Assembly (NCBI RefSeq): GCF_010093125.1 | Contig: NZ_NMZQ01000012.1 | Span: 1 to 35,432 of the forward strand | Direction: 5' to 3' | Length of the DNA stretch: 35,432 bases | Source: Veillonella sp. R32 | GTDB lineage: Bacteria; Bacillota; Negativicutes; Veillonellales; Veillonellaceae | In this document: positions 1 through 8,120 of the stretch, in pieces | Numbering within the stretch: position 1 is the stretch's first letter | Layout: every line of letters starts with the position of its first letter | Program-made: the position numbers and the translations under genes | The notes under the pieces: model-generated | Database searches by the model: none | What the model saw: the letters and a program-made list of their open reading frames with translations, nothing else | Told to the model about the DNA's origin: nothing

Positions 1-155
1 TATTTTATACTATCAAAAAATAAAATCGCATTCTATTGATATATAAAACTAAAATGTCTAAATAATGCTTATATTTTGATTATTTGAATTACATTTTGAA
101 TCTGTTTTATTTTTATATAAATTATAAAATATTAATGAAAATAATGAATATATAC

Positions 156-184
156 TTGAAAAATCACTTATTATTAATTATAAT
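156..184 (+). promoter_or_regulatory. Sigma-70-type promoter of the trimeric autotransporter gene
   Basis: A TTGAAA box at 156-161 and a perfect TATAAT box at 179-184 are separated by 17 bases. Transcription would start near 191, giving a 5' leader of about 45 bases before the ATG at 237. The whole region 1-200 is very AT-rich, so chance matches are more likely than usual, but the spacing and the perfect -10 box make this the best candidate. Nothing else is recognisable in 1-155. Confidence 0.6.
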
Positions 185-236
185 ATAAAAATAAAGTGAT
201 GAGTGATATTTGTTGTGTAGTAAAACAGGTGATAGA

Positions 237-2873
237 ATGAAACAAAAAAATAAACGAATACTTGCATGGTTAGTATTGAGTGCCATGGGGGCCTTGTGGA
301 CTGGCAATGAAGTACTAGGAGCCAGTGTTGATTATGTAAGTGTCAATTCTACGGAAGCAGGTCCTAGCGACACAGGTTCTAATAGTGTGGCCGTAGGGCC
401 TAGTACGGAAGCGACAGGTGAAAGCGCATTAGCTCTTGGTAATACATCTAAAGCAACTGGTACAAATAGTATTGCTGAAGGGTTAGAAGCGGAGGCTACA
501 GGTTTGAATAGCATTGCTGAAGGATATGGCGCTAAGGCTCAATCAGCTCAAAGTATTGCTACTGGGAAGGGGGCTAAAATTGATGAACTAGCGACTAATG
601 CTATCGCTATTGGTGCGGATGCTGAGGTTCAGCGAGATCCAGATTATAGTGATACTCTTTCAAATTCAGGTAAAACTAAGGTGAATGGACAAAATGCTAT
701 TGCGATTGGCACTAGAGCTATGACTACAGGCAGTCAAGCTATTGCTATTGGCGCAGGTACAAATGCATTAGGCTATAATTCATTAGCCATTGGCAATGGT
801 ACCAATACCACTGGTGACAGTGCTACTGCCATTGGCGATGGTGCATGGGCTCATGGCACGAAGAGTACGGCGTACGGACAAAATGCTAAGGTATACAATG
901 CTAGTATTGAACGAGATGCAAACGAACTAAAAGCTAAAATTGATAATTTGCGAATTAACAATCAGCAGTATGCGACTGGCTTAGGAGAGTTAGAAAATGG
1001 TGGTGGCAATGCTGTTGCTATTGGCGGTGATACGAAAGCATCTGGCTGGGGTGCTTCCGCATTAGGCTACAAAGCATATGCTTTGCATAGTCAAACTACA
1101 GCTTTAGGGGATGATGCTAAGGCAATGAACTATGCAGCGAGTGCTGTTGGGACTCATAGTTATGCATCGGGAATGAACTCTACAGCTGTTGGCAATAGTT
1201 CTATGGTACTAGGGGATTATTCCTCAGCTTTGGGCTCTGCCGCAGCAGCTACAGGTCAATCCTCCCTTGCTATCGGTTGGGGTGCTGGGGCTAGTGGACG
1301 AAACTCTATTGCTATAGGCACTTACACAGGAAAAATGAAAACTTGGTACACTAAAGGAAGTGAAACTAGTACCTTTGCTACAGAGCTGTCTCAATGGAGT
1401 GCCTCTGGTGATTATGCCGTCGCTATAGGCACGGATACATTAGCCAATCAAACTGATGCCATCGCAGTGGGGCGAAAGGCGGAAAGTACAGCAGAAAATG
1501 GTGTAGCGCTTGGTCATAATGCAAAAACATCGGTAGTTAGTGGCGTTGCTTTGGGGAGTGATTCTGAGGCCACTCGTGAAGCATTGAAAGATGTAACTGT
1601 TACTAACACGGCGAGTGCGTCAGCTAATGAAGTGTATGGTGCTGCTAATAGTACGGAAACGGCTAAAGCGGCTATTGCAGCTACAGTGAAAGGGAGTCTA
1701 GGTGCTGTTTCAGTAGGTAATGACAATGCAACGCGGCAAATTACCAATGTGGCGGCCGGTTCTAATGATAGTGATGCAGTGAATGTGGCTCAGTTGAAGT
1801 CTGTTGAAACCTCTGTGAGAGAGTATGTGAATGCCAATGCCATTGATGTAAAACAAGGCGATGGCATTTTAGTTACTGAAACACCAGCTAGTACAGATGC
1901 TGATGGAAATCCAACAAAACACACCTTTACTGTGTCTTTGGCAGATGAAATTAAGAATTCAATTACTAATAATACGAATAATATTACGAAATTAGGCGAC
2001 CAAGTATCTATAAATAAAGGGGATATTAATAATTTAAAATCACAAGTCAATAATAATACACAGACTCTTAATACTCACACGGAACAAATTAATAATTTAA
2101 ACAATCGTGTAGATAGTATTGATGGACGCATTAATGGTTTAGATAGTCGTATGGATAAAGTAGGCGCAGGTGCAGCAGCATTAGCAGGCTTACATCCACT
2201 TGATTTTAATCCAGATGATAAATGGAGCTTCTCTGTAGGTTACGGCAATTATGGTAATGCTAATGCAATGGCAGTAGGTGCTTTTTATCGTCCTAATGAA
2301 GATGTGATGGTAAATGTAGCATCTTCTATGGGAAATGGTGAAAATATGATTTCTGCAGGCCTTAATTTTAATATTGGTCAAAGCAGTGGCGTATCGCGCT
2401 CGCGAGTTGCTATGGCAAAAGAAATTGAAGCCTTGAGAAGTCGGGTAGAGCAATTAGAGGCCGAACGTGTAAACAACAGTAGTAATATAACTACTAATAC
2501 AGTCAAACTTGACGTAAACTTCCCAGATGTACCCGCTAATCATTGGGCTTATAATTATGTTAAGACGTTAGCTGATAAAGGCTTATTGGTAGGCTATCCT
2601 GATGGAGAATTTAAAGGCAATCAAACTATGACACGCTATGAATTTGCAGCCATTATTTATCGCGCCTTGCAAAATGGTGCTATAGTTGATGGTAATATGG
2701 CACGTGCTACGGAAGAATTTGGTCAAGAAATGGCAGCTGTTGAAAAGGCTGACCGTTTCCGTGTAGATCTTGTTCATGGTAAGCCAAGTGATCGTTATAA
2801 AGTAGAACGAATTCGTGTAAATAGTGAAGATAAGGAAAATCGTGATGTCTATGGCGGACATACGAAGATGTAG
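237..2873 (+). CDS. YadA-like trimeric autotransporter adhesin with a C-terminal SLH domain
   Basis: Surface adhesin, 878 residues from the ATG at 237, preceded by AGGTGAT at 227-233. An in-frame TTG at 210 is a weaker alternative start. A signal peptide (about residues 1-30, basic N-region then a hydrophobic stretch ending VLGA) precedes a head of degenerate 14-15-residue repeats of the AIAIG type (about 45-440). The head is interrupted by a charged helical-looking insertion at about 220-258. A neck motif, SDAVNVAQLK, lies near 510-520, followed by an Asn/Thr-rich coiled-coil stalk (about 580-650). The membrane-anchor-like segment (HPLDF... to GLNFNIG, about 645-712) would form the trimeric outer-membrane barrel. 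Unusually the protein continues with a coiled coil (about 725-747), an SLH domain (VNFPDVPANHWAYNYV..., about 759-819) and a charged tail. By topology this tail should be periplasmic, where the SLH domain could bind peptidoglycan or its polyamine-modified form, as SLH porins do in Negativicutes. Family assignment is firm; ligand unknown. Confidence 0.92.
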   Translation: MKQKNKRILAWLVLSAMGALWTGNEVLGASVDYVSVNSTEAGPSDTGSNSVAVGPSTEATGESALALGNTSKATGTNSIAEGLEAEATGLNSIAEGYGAKAQSAQSIATGKGAKIDELATNAIAIGADAEVQRDPDYSDTLSNSGKTKVNGQNAIAIGTRAMTTGSQAIAIGAGTNALGYNSLAIGNGTNTTGDSATAIGDGAWAHGTKSTAYGQNAKVYNASIERDANELKAKIDNLRINNQQYATGLGELENGGGNAVAIGGDTKASGWGASALGYKAYALHSQTTALGDDAKAMNYAASAVGTHSYASGMNSTAVGNSSMVLGDYSSALGSAAAATGQSSLAIGWGAGASGRNSIAIGTYTGKMKTWYTKGSETSTFATELSQWSASGDYAVAIGTDTLANQTDAIAVGRKAESTAENGVALGHNAKTSVVSGVALGSDSEATREALKDVTVTNTASASANEVYGAANSTETAKAAIAATVKGSLGAVSVGNDNATRQITNVAAGSNDSDAVNVAQLKSVETSVREYVNANAIDVKQGDGILVTETPASTDADGNPTKHTFTVSLADEIKNSITNNTNNITKLGDQVSINKGDINNLKSQVNNNTQTLNTHTEQINNLNNRVDSIDGRINGLDSRMDKVGAGAAALAGLHPLDFNPDDKWSFSVGYGNYGNANAMAVGAFYRPNEDVMVNVASSMGNGENMISAGLNFNIGQSSGVSRSRVAMAKEIEALRSRVEQLEAERVNNSSNITTNTVKLDVNFPDVPANHWAYNYVKTLADKGLLVGYPDGEFKGNQTMTRYEFAAIIYRALQNGAIVDGNMARATEEFGQEMAAVEKADRFRVDLVHGKPSDRYKVERIRVNSEDKENRDVYGGHTKM

Positions 2874-2973
2874 AGTGGAATATTTCATATTAGCTAACAT
2901 AATAATCGCTTACTACAACTCTATCACATGAAGCACTAACTTAACTGTCACACTTACCATACTCTGCGCTGCT

Positions 2974-3046
2974 GAGAACGTGACGCCTTTTTGAAGCGAC
3001 CTTTGTTGCCTAGCAACTCGAGAGCAAGAGAAGGCGTCACGTTTTC
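2974..3046 (+). terminator. Long inverted repeat after the adhesin gene, probable terminator
   Basis: The arms 2974-2989 and 3031-3046 pair over 16 bases with a single G-U pair; the core AACGTGACGCCTT / AAGGCGTCACGTT is perfect. The 41-base loop holds a second perfect hairpin, GTTGC-CTA-GCAAC, at 3005-3017. The right arm ends in GTTTTC, a weak T-tract. Its position between the adhesin stop and the rpsB promoter suits a terminator, but the size and nested hairpin are larger than usual, so a MITE-like remnant or a small RNA is also possible. Confidence 0.5.
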
Positions 3047-3098
3047 ACACATTCACATACTCACACACTTCATGCATAATATTTTTAAAGAAACCCTC

Positions 3099-3128
3099 TT
3101 GTCACACCTGTGCCTTATGTGCTATACT
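3099..3128 (+). promoter_or_regulatory. Promoter of the rpsB operon
   Basis: TTGTCA at 3099-3104 and TATACT at 3123-3128 are 18 bases apart. Transcription would start near 3135, producing a leader of about 100 bases that contains the structured element at 3151-3212. This is the natural promoter for the translation and isoprenoid block that follows. Confidence 0.65.
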
Positions 3129-3150
3129 TTTTAGGTATGAAAATTACGCA

Positions 3151-3212
3151 CGCAGTCTGATTCAATGTCTGTGTCAGGAATTGTCCTGATTTATATTGAA
3201 TATGATGCTGCG
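3151..3212 (+). promoter_or_regulatory. Structured rpsB mRNA leader, candidate autogenous S2-binding site
   Basis: Three nested stems are visible: CGCAG (3151-3155) with CTGCG (3208-3212), ATTCAAT (3160-3166) with ATTGAAT (3195-3201), and TCAGGA (3174-3179) with TCCTGA (3184-3189) around the tetraloop ATTG. All are perfectly complementary, separated by internal loops. The element sits between promoter and ribosome binding site (AGGAGGT near 3227). rpsB leaders bound by S2 are known in other bacteria; that this one works the same way is inference. Confidence 0.55.
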
Positions 3213-3238
3213 GAGGTTTATTAACAGGAGGTGCCAAC

Positions 3239-4021
3239 ATGGCAGTAGTATCAATGAAACAATTATTGGAGGCTGGCGTACATTTCGGTCATCAGACTAG
3301 AAGATGGAACCCTAAGATGGCTAAGTTCATCTTCACTGAACGTAATGGTATTTATATCATCGACCTTCAGAAAACAGTTAAAAAAGTAGAAGAAGCTTAC
3401 GATTTCCTTCGTGAAGTAGCTCAAAACGGTGAAGTGATTCTTTTCGTGGGCACTAAAAAACAGGCTCAAGAATCCGTTAAAGAAGAAGCTATCCGCGCTA
3501 ACATGTTCTACGTAAACGAACGTTGGTTAGGTGGTATGTTAACTAACTACAAAACTATCGAATTACGTGTTAAACGTTTAAAGCAGCTTGAAAAAATGGC
3601 TGAAGACGGCACATTCGAACTTCTTCCTAAAAAAGAAGTTATCGGCTTACGTCACGAAATGGAAAAATTAGAAAAATATCTTGGCGGCATTAAAGATATG
3701 CCTAAAATGCCAGGTGCTTTATTCGTAATTGACCCTAAAAAAGAACGCATCGCTATTGCCGAAGCTAAAAAATTAGGTATCCCAGTAGTAGCTACTGTAG
3801 ACACTAACTGTGATCCCGATGAAATCGACTTCCCAATTCCAGCTAACGATGACGCTATCCGCGCTGTAAAATTGTTAACTGGTAAAATGGCTGACGCTGT
3901 ATTAGAAGGTCGTCAAGGTGAATCTTTAGATGACCAAGGTGAACACCAAGAAGCAGCTGACCAAGCTATGAAACAAATGGAAGCTGACTCCACTGAAATG
4001 GTACAAGACGGTCAGGGCTAA
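3239..4021 (+). CDS. rpsB: 30S ribosomal protein S2
   Basis: Component of the small ribosomal subunit, bound at the back of the head-body junction, needed for S1 recruitment and initiation. The 260 residues match the usual bacterial length. Family hallmarks are visible: the N-terminal [19 protein letters not shown], the segment [10 protein letters not shown], the RWLGGMLTN motif and [28 protein letters not shown] near the C-terminus. The C-terminal tail is acidic and Gln/Met-rich. The ATG at 3239 follows a strong AGGAGGT site. It is the first gene of a long operon and is followed by tsf, the universal partner. A structured leader upstream suggests feedback control by S2. Confidence 0.98.
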   Translation: MAVVSMKQLLEAGVHFGHQTRRWNPKMAKFIFTERNGIYIIDLQKTVKKVEEAYDFLREVAQNGEVILFVGTKKQAQESVKEEAIRANMFYVNERWLGGMLTNYKTIELRVKRLKQLEKMAEDGTFELLPKKEVIGLRHEMEKLEKYLGGIKDMPKMPGALFVIDPKKERIAIAEAKKLGIPVVATVDTNCDPDEIDFPIPANDDAIRAVKLLTGKMADAVLEGRQGESLDDQGEHQEAADQAMKQMEADSTEMVQDGQG

Positions 4022-4074
4022 TAACTAGCATTGCCTTAAAACTTAAAATTTATTGAATATATATTAAATATTAT

Positions 4075-4135
4075 TTGATAAAATATGTAGAACGATATAA
4101 AATTAAGGTAAGGCTAACTAGACCTTACCTTAATT
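4075..4135 (+). promoter_or_regulatory. rpsB-tsf intergenic hairpin with possible internal promoter
   Basis: A perfect 13-base inverted repeat, AATTAAGGTAAGG (4101-4113) and CCTTACCTTAATT (4123-4135), encloses a 9-base loop just upstream of the tsf ribosome binding site. It lacks a following T-run. TTGATA at 4075-4080 and TAAAAT at 4098-4103 are 17 bases apart and may form a promoter that overlaps the left arm. The hairpin could tune S2:EF-Ts stoichiometry by partial termination, mRNA processing or transcript stabilisation. Structure is seen; function is inferred. Confidence 0.45.
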
Positions 4136-4158
4136 AATGTGTAGGAGGTATATATTAT

Positions 4159-4839
4159 ATGGCGATTACTGCTGCATTAGTAAAAGAATTGCGCGAAATT
4201 ACAGGCGCAGGCATGATGGATTGCAAAAAAGTGTTAACTGAAGCTAACGGCGATATCCAAAAAGCAATCGACTTACTTCGTGAAAAAGGCTTAGCTGCGG
4301 CTGCTAAAAAAGCTGGTCGTGTAGCGGCTGAAGGTGTGGTTGCTTCCTATATTCATGGTGGCGGTCGTATTGGTGTTCTTGTAGAAGTTAACTGTGAAAC
4401 AGACTTCGTTGCTAAAACTGAAGACTTCCAAGACCTTGTTAAAGATATTGCTATGCAGATCGCAGCAGCAAATCCTACGTACTTAAATCGTGAAGAAGTA
4501 CCTGCTGAAGTTATTGAACATGAAAAAGCAGTTCTTTTAGAACAAGCTAAAGCAGAAGCAGAAGAAGATGTAAAAGCTGGTCGCAAACCAAAACCAGAAG
4601 CAGTTCTTGAAAAAATGGTTAATGGCCGCGTTGAAAAATTCTATAAAGAAAACTGCCTATTGGAACAGGTTTTCATTAAAGATGGTGACAAAACTATTAC
4701 TGATGTTATTACCGAAAAAATTGCTAAAATCGGTGAAAACATTAACGTACGTCGTTTCGTTCGCTACGCTTTAGGCGAAGGAATTGAAAAGCGTCAGGAC
4801 GACTTCGAAGCTGAAGTTCGTGCAGCCGCTGGTCAATAA
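4159..4839 (+). CDS. tsf: Elongation factor Ts, short form
   Basis: Guanine nucleotide exchange factor that recharges EF-Tu with GTP in the cytoplasm. The N-terminal UBA-like domain is clear (residues 1-40, with [20 protein letters not shown]), followed by the core motif [16 protein letters not shown] near residues 75-90 that contacts EF-Tu. At 226 residues it is shorter than the roughly 280-300-residue enzymes of E. coli and many Firmicutes and resembles the compact single-core type of Thermus or cyanobacteria, apparently lacking one core/dimerisation subdomain. The reading frame is intact with a normal end, so this is not a truncation by mutation. It has a strong AGGAGGT site and sits between rpsB and pyrH as expected. 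Confidence 0.97.
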   Translation: MAITAALVKELREITGAGMMDCKKVLTEANGDIQKAIDLLREKGLAAAAKKAGRVAAEGVVASYIHGGGRIGVLVEVNCETDFVAKTEDFQDLVKDIAMQIAAANPTYLNREEVPAEVIEHEKAVLLEQAKAEAEEDVKAGRKPKPEAVLEKMVNGRVEKFYKENCLLEQVFIKDGDKTITDVITEKIAKIGENINVRRFVRYALGEGIEKRQDDFEAEVRAAAGQ

Positions 4840-4849
4840 GATTTAAGAG

Positions 4850-4882
4850 ATAAGAGAACACCGTCACGTGTTCTCTTATTTT
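4850..4882 (+). terminator. Terminator-like hairpin between tsf and pyrH
   Basis: A perfect 12-base stem, ATAAGAGAACAC (4850-4861) with GTGTTCTCTTAT (4868-4879), has a 6-base loop and is followed by only a few T residues. It starts ten bases after the tsf stop. It resembles an intrinsic terminator with a weak T-tract, so partial termination that lowers pyrH expression relative to rpsB-tsf is likely. Confidence 0.6.
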
Positions 4883-4889
4883 GTAATAG

Positions 4890-5632
<743 letters not shown>

Positions 5633-5633
<1 letters not shown>

Positions 5634-6193
5634 TGGAAATTCAAGAGTTATTAACCCGTGAAGAAAGTCGTATGGACAAAACCATTGAGGCTTTGAAACA
5701 TGAATTTGCTTCCATCCGTACCGGCCGTGCTAGCACTGCCTTATTAGACAAAGTTATGGTCGATTATTATGGTACACCATCTCCAATCAACCAGGTTGCT
5801 AATGTAACAGCACCAGAACCACGTTTGATTTTAGTAAAACCATGGGAAAAATCTATGATTGGTCCTATTGAAAAAGCAGTTTTACAATCTGATTTAGGCC
5901 TAAATCCAAGCAATGATGGCGACACTATTCGCTTAGCTATTCCACAGCTTACAGAAGAACGTCGTAAAGAACTTGTGAAAGTAGTAAGCAAGAAAGCGGA
6001 AGAAGCTAAAGTAGCGGTTCGTAACATTCGTCGTGATGCTAACGATGCTATCAAAAAAGAAGAAAAAGCAAAAACAATTACAGAAGATGATGCTAAACAA
6101 GGCCAAGATAAAATCCAGAAATTGACGGATAAAAAAATTAAAGCCATTGATGAGTTGAAAGATAAGAAAGAAAAGGACGTATTGGAAGTATAA
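5633..6193 (+). CDS. frr: Ribosome recycling factor
   Basis: With EF-G it splits post-termination ribosomes so that subunits can start a new round. The 186 residues are the typical length (about 185). The two-domain tRNA-mimic protein is recognised from FASIRTGRASTALLDKVMVDYYGT near the N-terminus, PWEKSMIGPIEKAV, and the long charged helices with LTEERRKELVKVVSKKAEEAKVAVRNIRRDAND. The ATG overlaps the pyrH stop, and its own TAA overlaps the ATG of the small gene that follows. Confidence 0.98.
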
Positions 6194-6453
6194 TGAATAC
6201 GCCAAACTTAATGGTTGGATTACCTTGGCAGCTTGCACAACGGATGTTGCAGGCTGCCAATATCCCTTTTGCAGTAACTATCGGTGAAAATCATAATCGA
6301 TTTTTCACTGTTGCAGACAATGATTTTTACGTAGGCCGTGTGGTGTACGTAGAGGAAACGGGTATATGGCAAATTTTGTTATATCGCCCAATGGTAGCAA
6401 GTGGTTTTGAAAACTGCAATGAGGTACAATATGCTAAAGAAATTACTACGTAA
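6193..6453 (+). CDS. Small conserved-position protein of unknown function between frr and uppS
   Basis: I do not recognise this 86-residue protein. It begins at an ATG overlapping the frr stop (TAATG) and ends 23 bases inside the uppS coding region, so it is tightly packed into the operon and very likely translated. It has no signal peptide or membrane span. The visible sequence is a short helix (LPWQLAQRMLQAANIPFAVTIG) followed by mostly beta-type sequence with aromatic residues (FFTVADNDFYVGRVVYVEE...WQILLYRP). The pattern suggests one small alpha/beta domain. Its coupling to frr suggests a housekeeping role, but no function can be assigned. Confidence 0.75.
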   Translation: MNTPNLMVGLPWQLAQRMLQAANIPFAVTIGENHNRFFTVADNDFYVGRVVYVEETGIWQILLYRPMVASGFENCNEVQYAKEITT

Positions 6454-7207
6454 GAACGGGGATGCAAAGAAAGCGTCGGAAATTACGCTAGATCCTCAGA
6501 ATATACCTCACCATGTAGCTATTATTATGGATGGCAATGGTCGTTGGGCTAAACGCCGTGGTTTGCCACGTACGATGGGACATCGTGCAGGGGCTGATGT
6601 ATTAAAAAAAATAGTGATTGCTGCTGATGAAATTGGCATAAAAGCATTAACTGTTTACGGATTTTCTACAGAAAATTGGAAGCGTCCCGAGCAAGAAGTA
6701 TCCTTGCTCATGAGTCTGATTCGAGAGTACTTGTTAGGCAATGTTCGTGATATGCACGAGAAAAATGTGCGCATCCGTTTTATTGGTTATATTGGCGGTC
6801 TTTCAGAAGAATTACAGACAATCATTGCGGATGCTGAAAACTTAACAAAGAATAATACGGGTCTTACCTTACAGTTAGCTATTAACTATGGTGGACGCGA
6901 TGAAATAGTGCGAGCGGTCCGGGCCACTGCCAAAGAGGTAGTAGCCGGTAAGTTAGCTGTAGAGGATATTACCGAAGAATCCTTTGGTAAGAGTCTATAT
7001 ACGCAAGAATTTAGCAATGTAGACTTATTAATTCGACCAAGTAATGATTATCGAATTAGTAATTTTTTATTGTGGCAATTGGCGTATGCGGAATTTTGGT
7101 TTACCGAAACCCATTGGCCTGACTTTACAGCTCAAACATTATTAGATGCTGTGTATGCCTACCAGCAACGAGAACGTCGCTTCGGCGGTTTAAAGACGGA
7201 GGAATAG
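6431..7207 (+). CDS. uppS: Undecaprenyl-diphosphate synthase (cis-prenyltransferase)
   Basis: Condenses isopentenyl diphosphate units onto farnesyl diphosphate to make the C55 carrier lipid used for peptidoglycan and LPS assembly. Signature motifs are present: HHVAIIMDGNGRWAKRRGLPR with the catalytic Asp, the GHRAGAD segment, TVYGFSTENWKRP, INYGGRDEIVRA, and the C-terminal DLLIRPSNDYRISNFLLWQLAYAEFWF. The canonical form of this last motif is RTSGExRxSNF; here it reads RPSNDYRISNF. I choose the ATG at 6431 (258 residues) because GAGGT lies just before it at 6421-6425; an ATG at 6401 lies inside the upstream gene. cdsA starts two bases after its stop. Confidence 0.97.
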   Translation: MLKKLLRKNGDAKKASEITLDPQNIPHHVAIIMDGNGRWAKRRGLPRTMGHRAGADVLKKIVIAADEIGIKALTVYGFSTENWKRPEQEVSLLMSLIREYLLGNVRDMHEKNVRIRFIGYIGGLSEELQTIIADAENLTKNNTGLTLQLAINYGGRDEIVRAVRATAKEVVAGKLAVEDITEESFGKSLYTQEFSNVDLLIRPSNDYRISNFLLWQLAYAEFWFTETHWPDFTAQTLLDAVYAYQQRERRFGGLKTEE

Positions 7208-7208
7208 G

Positions 7209-8021
7209 ATGCTCAAGACTCGTGTCATTACAGCTTTAATAGGCTTTGTCATTGCTGTGTTAGCCATTACCGTAGGTGGTCAGCTATTTAATGCTATCAT
7301 TTTATTGTTGGCCTTATTAGGCTGGCGAGAATATGCTAGTATGCTACGTAAGATTGATATTATAGTGCCGAATCGGTGGGGCTATATTTACACTACTTTA
7401 TTGATGATTATGTTAGCCTTTGGTTTTTATAAATGGGCCATCATGGTGGCGGCTGCCGCGGCTATGACAATGGGCTTATTATATATTTTTGGGCCGGCTC
7501 GTTTAAATTTATCAGTCATTAGTTGTGCTACCTTTGGTTTTTTCTATATAAATGGTGGCTTTGCAGCCCTATTAGTGCTTCGTGAAACGTCAATTTACGA
7601 ATTGTTTTCTGTTCCTGTTGTGAATGCGCATATGGGTGAATTAGTCATTTGGTTATTATTATTCACTACTTGGGCCAGCGATACCTTTGCTTATTTTGCC
7701 GGGCGTCAGTGGGGGAAACGTAAAATCGTTCCGAATATAAGCCCTAATAAAACGTTAGAAGGCTATGTAGGAGGCTTTATTGGCTGCCTATTTACAGGTA
7801 TTATTTATGCGGTTATAGTAGGTATGCCCCTCATGTTAGGCTTAGGAGCAGGTCTTTTAACGGGCATTGTGGCACCTTTAGGCGATTTGTTTGAATCTAA
7901 GCTCAAGCGGTATTGTGGTGTGAAAGATTCGGGCGTTTTATTACCAGGTCACGGTGGCGTGCTAGATCGCTTTGATAGCTTGTTGTTCTCGGCCCCTATG
8001 GTATTAGTTTATTTATTATAA
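7209..8021 (+). CDS. cdsA: Phosphatidate cytidylyltransferase (CDP-diglyceride synthase)
   Basis: Integral membrane enzyme that makes CDP-diacylglycerol from phosphatidic acid and CTP, the branch point of phospholipid synthesis. The 270 residues contain multiple hydrophobic spans. The C-terminal signature is clear: SDTFAYFAGRQWGKRKI, SPNKTLEGYVGG and then PLGDLFESKLKRYCGVKDSG followed by LPGHGGVLDRFDSLLFSAP. The conserved Asp residues of these segments bind metal and CTP. It starts two bases after the uppS stop, the usual bacterial order (uppS-cdsA-dxr-rseP). Confidence 0.97.
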   Translation: MLKTRVITALIGFVIAVLAITVGGQLFNAIILLLALLGWREYASMLRKIDIIVPNRWGYIYTTLLMIMLAFGFYKWAIMVAAAAAMTMGLLYIFGPARLNLSVISCATFGFFYINGGFAALLVLRETSIYELFSVPVVNAHMGELVIWLLLFTTWASDTFAYFAGRQWGKRKIVPNISPNKTLEGYVGGFIGCLFTGIIYAVIVGMPLMLGLGAGLLTGIVAPLGDLFESKLKRYCGVKDSGVLLPGHGGVLDRFDSLLFSAPMVLVYLL

Positions 8022-8026
8022 GGAGC

Positions 8027-8067
8027 GTCTCTAACAAATATAAATATCACATACATATTTGGGAGAC
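8027..8067 (+). promoter_or_regulatory. Hairpin in the cdsA-dxr gap
   Basis: GTCTC (8027-8031) pairs with GAGAC (8063-8067), and CAAATAT (8035-8041) with ATATTTG (8055-8061), giving a two-part stem with a small internal loop. No T-run follows, so it is not a standard terminator; processing or stabilisation of the operon transcript is possible. This 99-base gap before dxr is the longest inside the uppS-proS part of the block. Confidence 0.4.
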
Positions 8068-8120
8068 CTTAGTTGTGAAATATAAAAGTACAGTATAAGC
8101 TGTATTGGATGGGAGTTTCT

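Noticed and set aside
210-236. TTG at 210 as the start of the adhesin
   Set aside because: The nine added residues precede a normal signal-peptide start, and the ATG at 237 has an AGGTGAT site before it; the TTG cannot be fully excluded.
400-1450. Regularly spaced short repeats resembling a CRISPR or satellite array
   Set aside because: They are degenerate coding repeats (AIAIG-type head motifs) in one continuous reading frame, with no conserved DNA repeat or spacers.
5767-6238. Two - strand ORFs of over 100 codons opposite frr
   Set aside because: They are shadows of the lysine- and glutamate-rich frr coding sequence on the other strand.
8055-8099. A TTGTGA/TATAAG promoter before dxr
   Set aside because: The spacing of 15 bases is short and dxr lies inside a conserved operon, so the match is not convincing.
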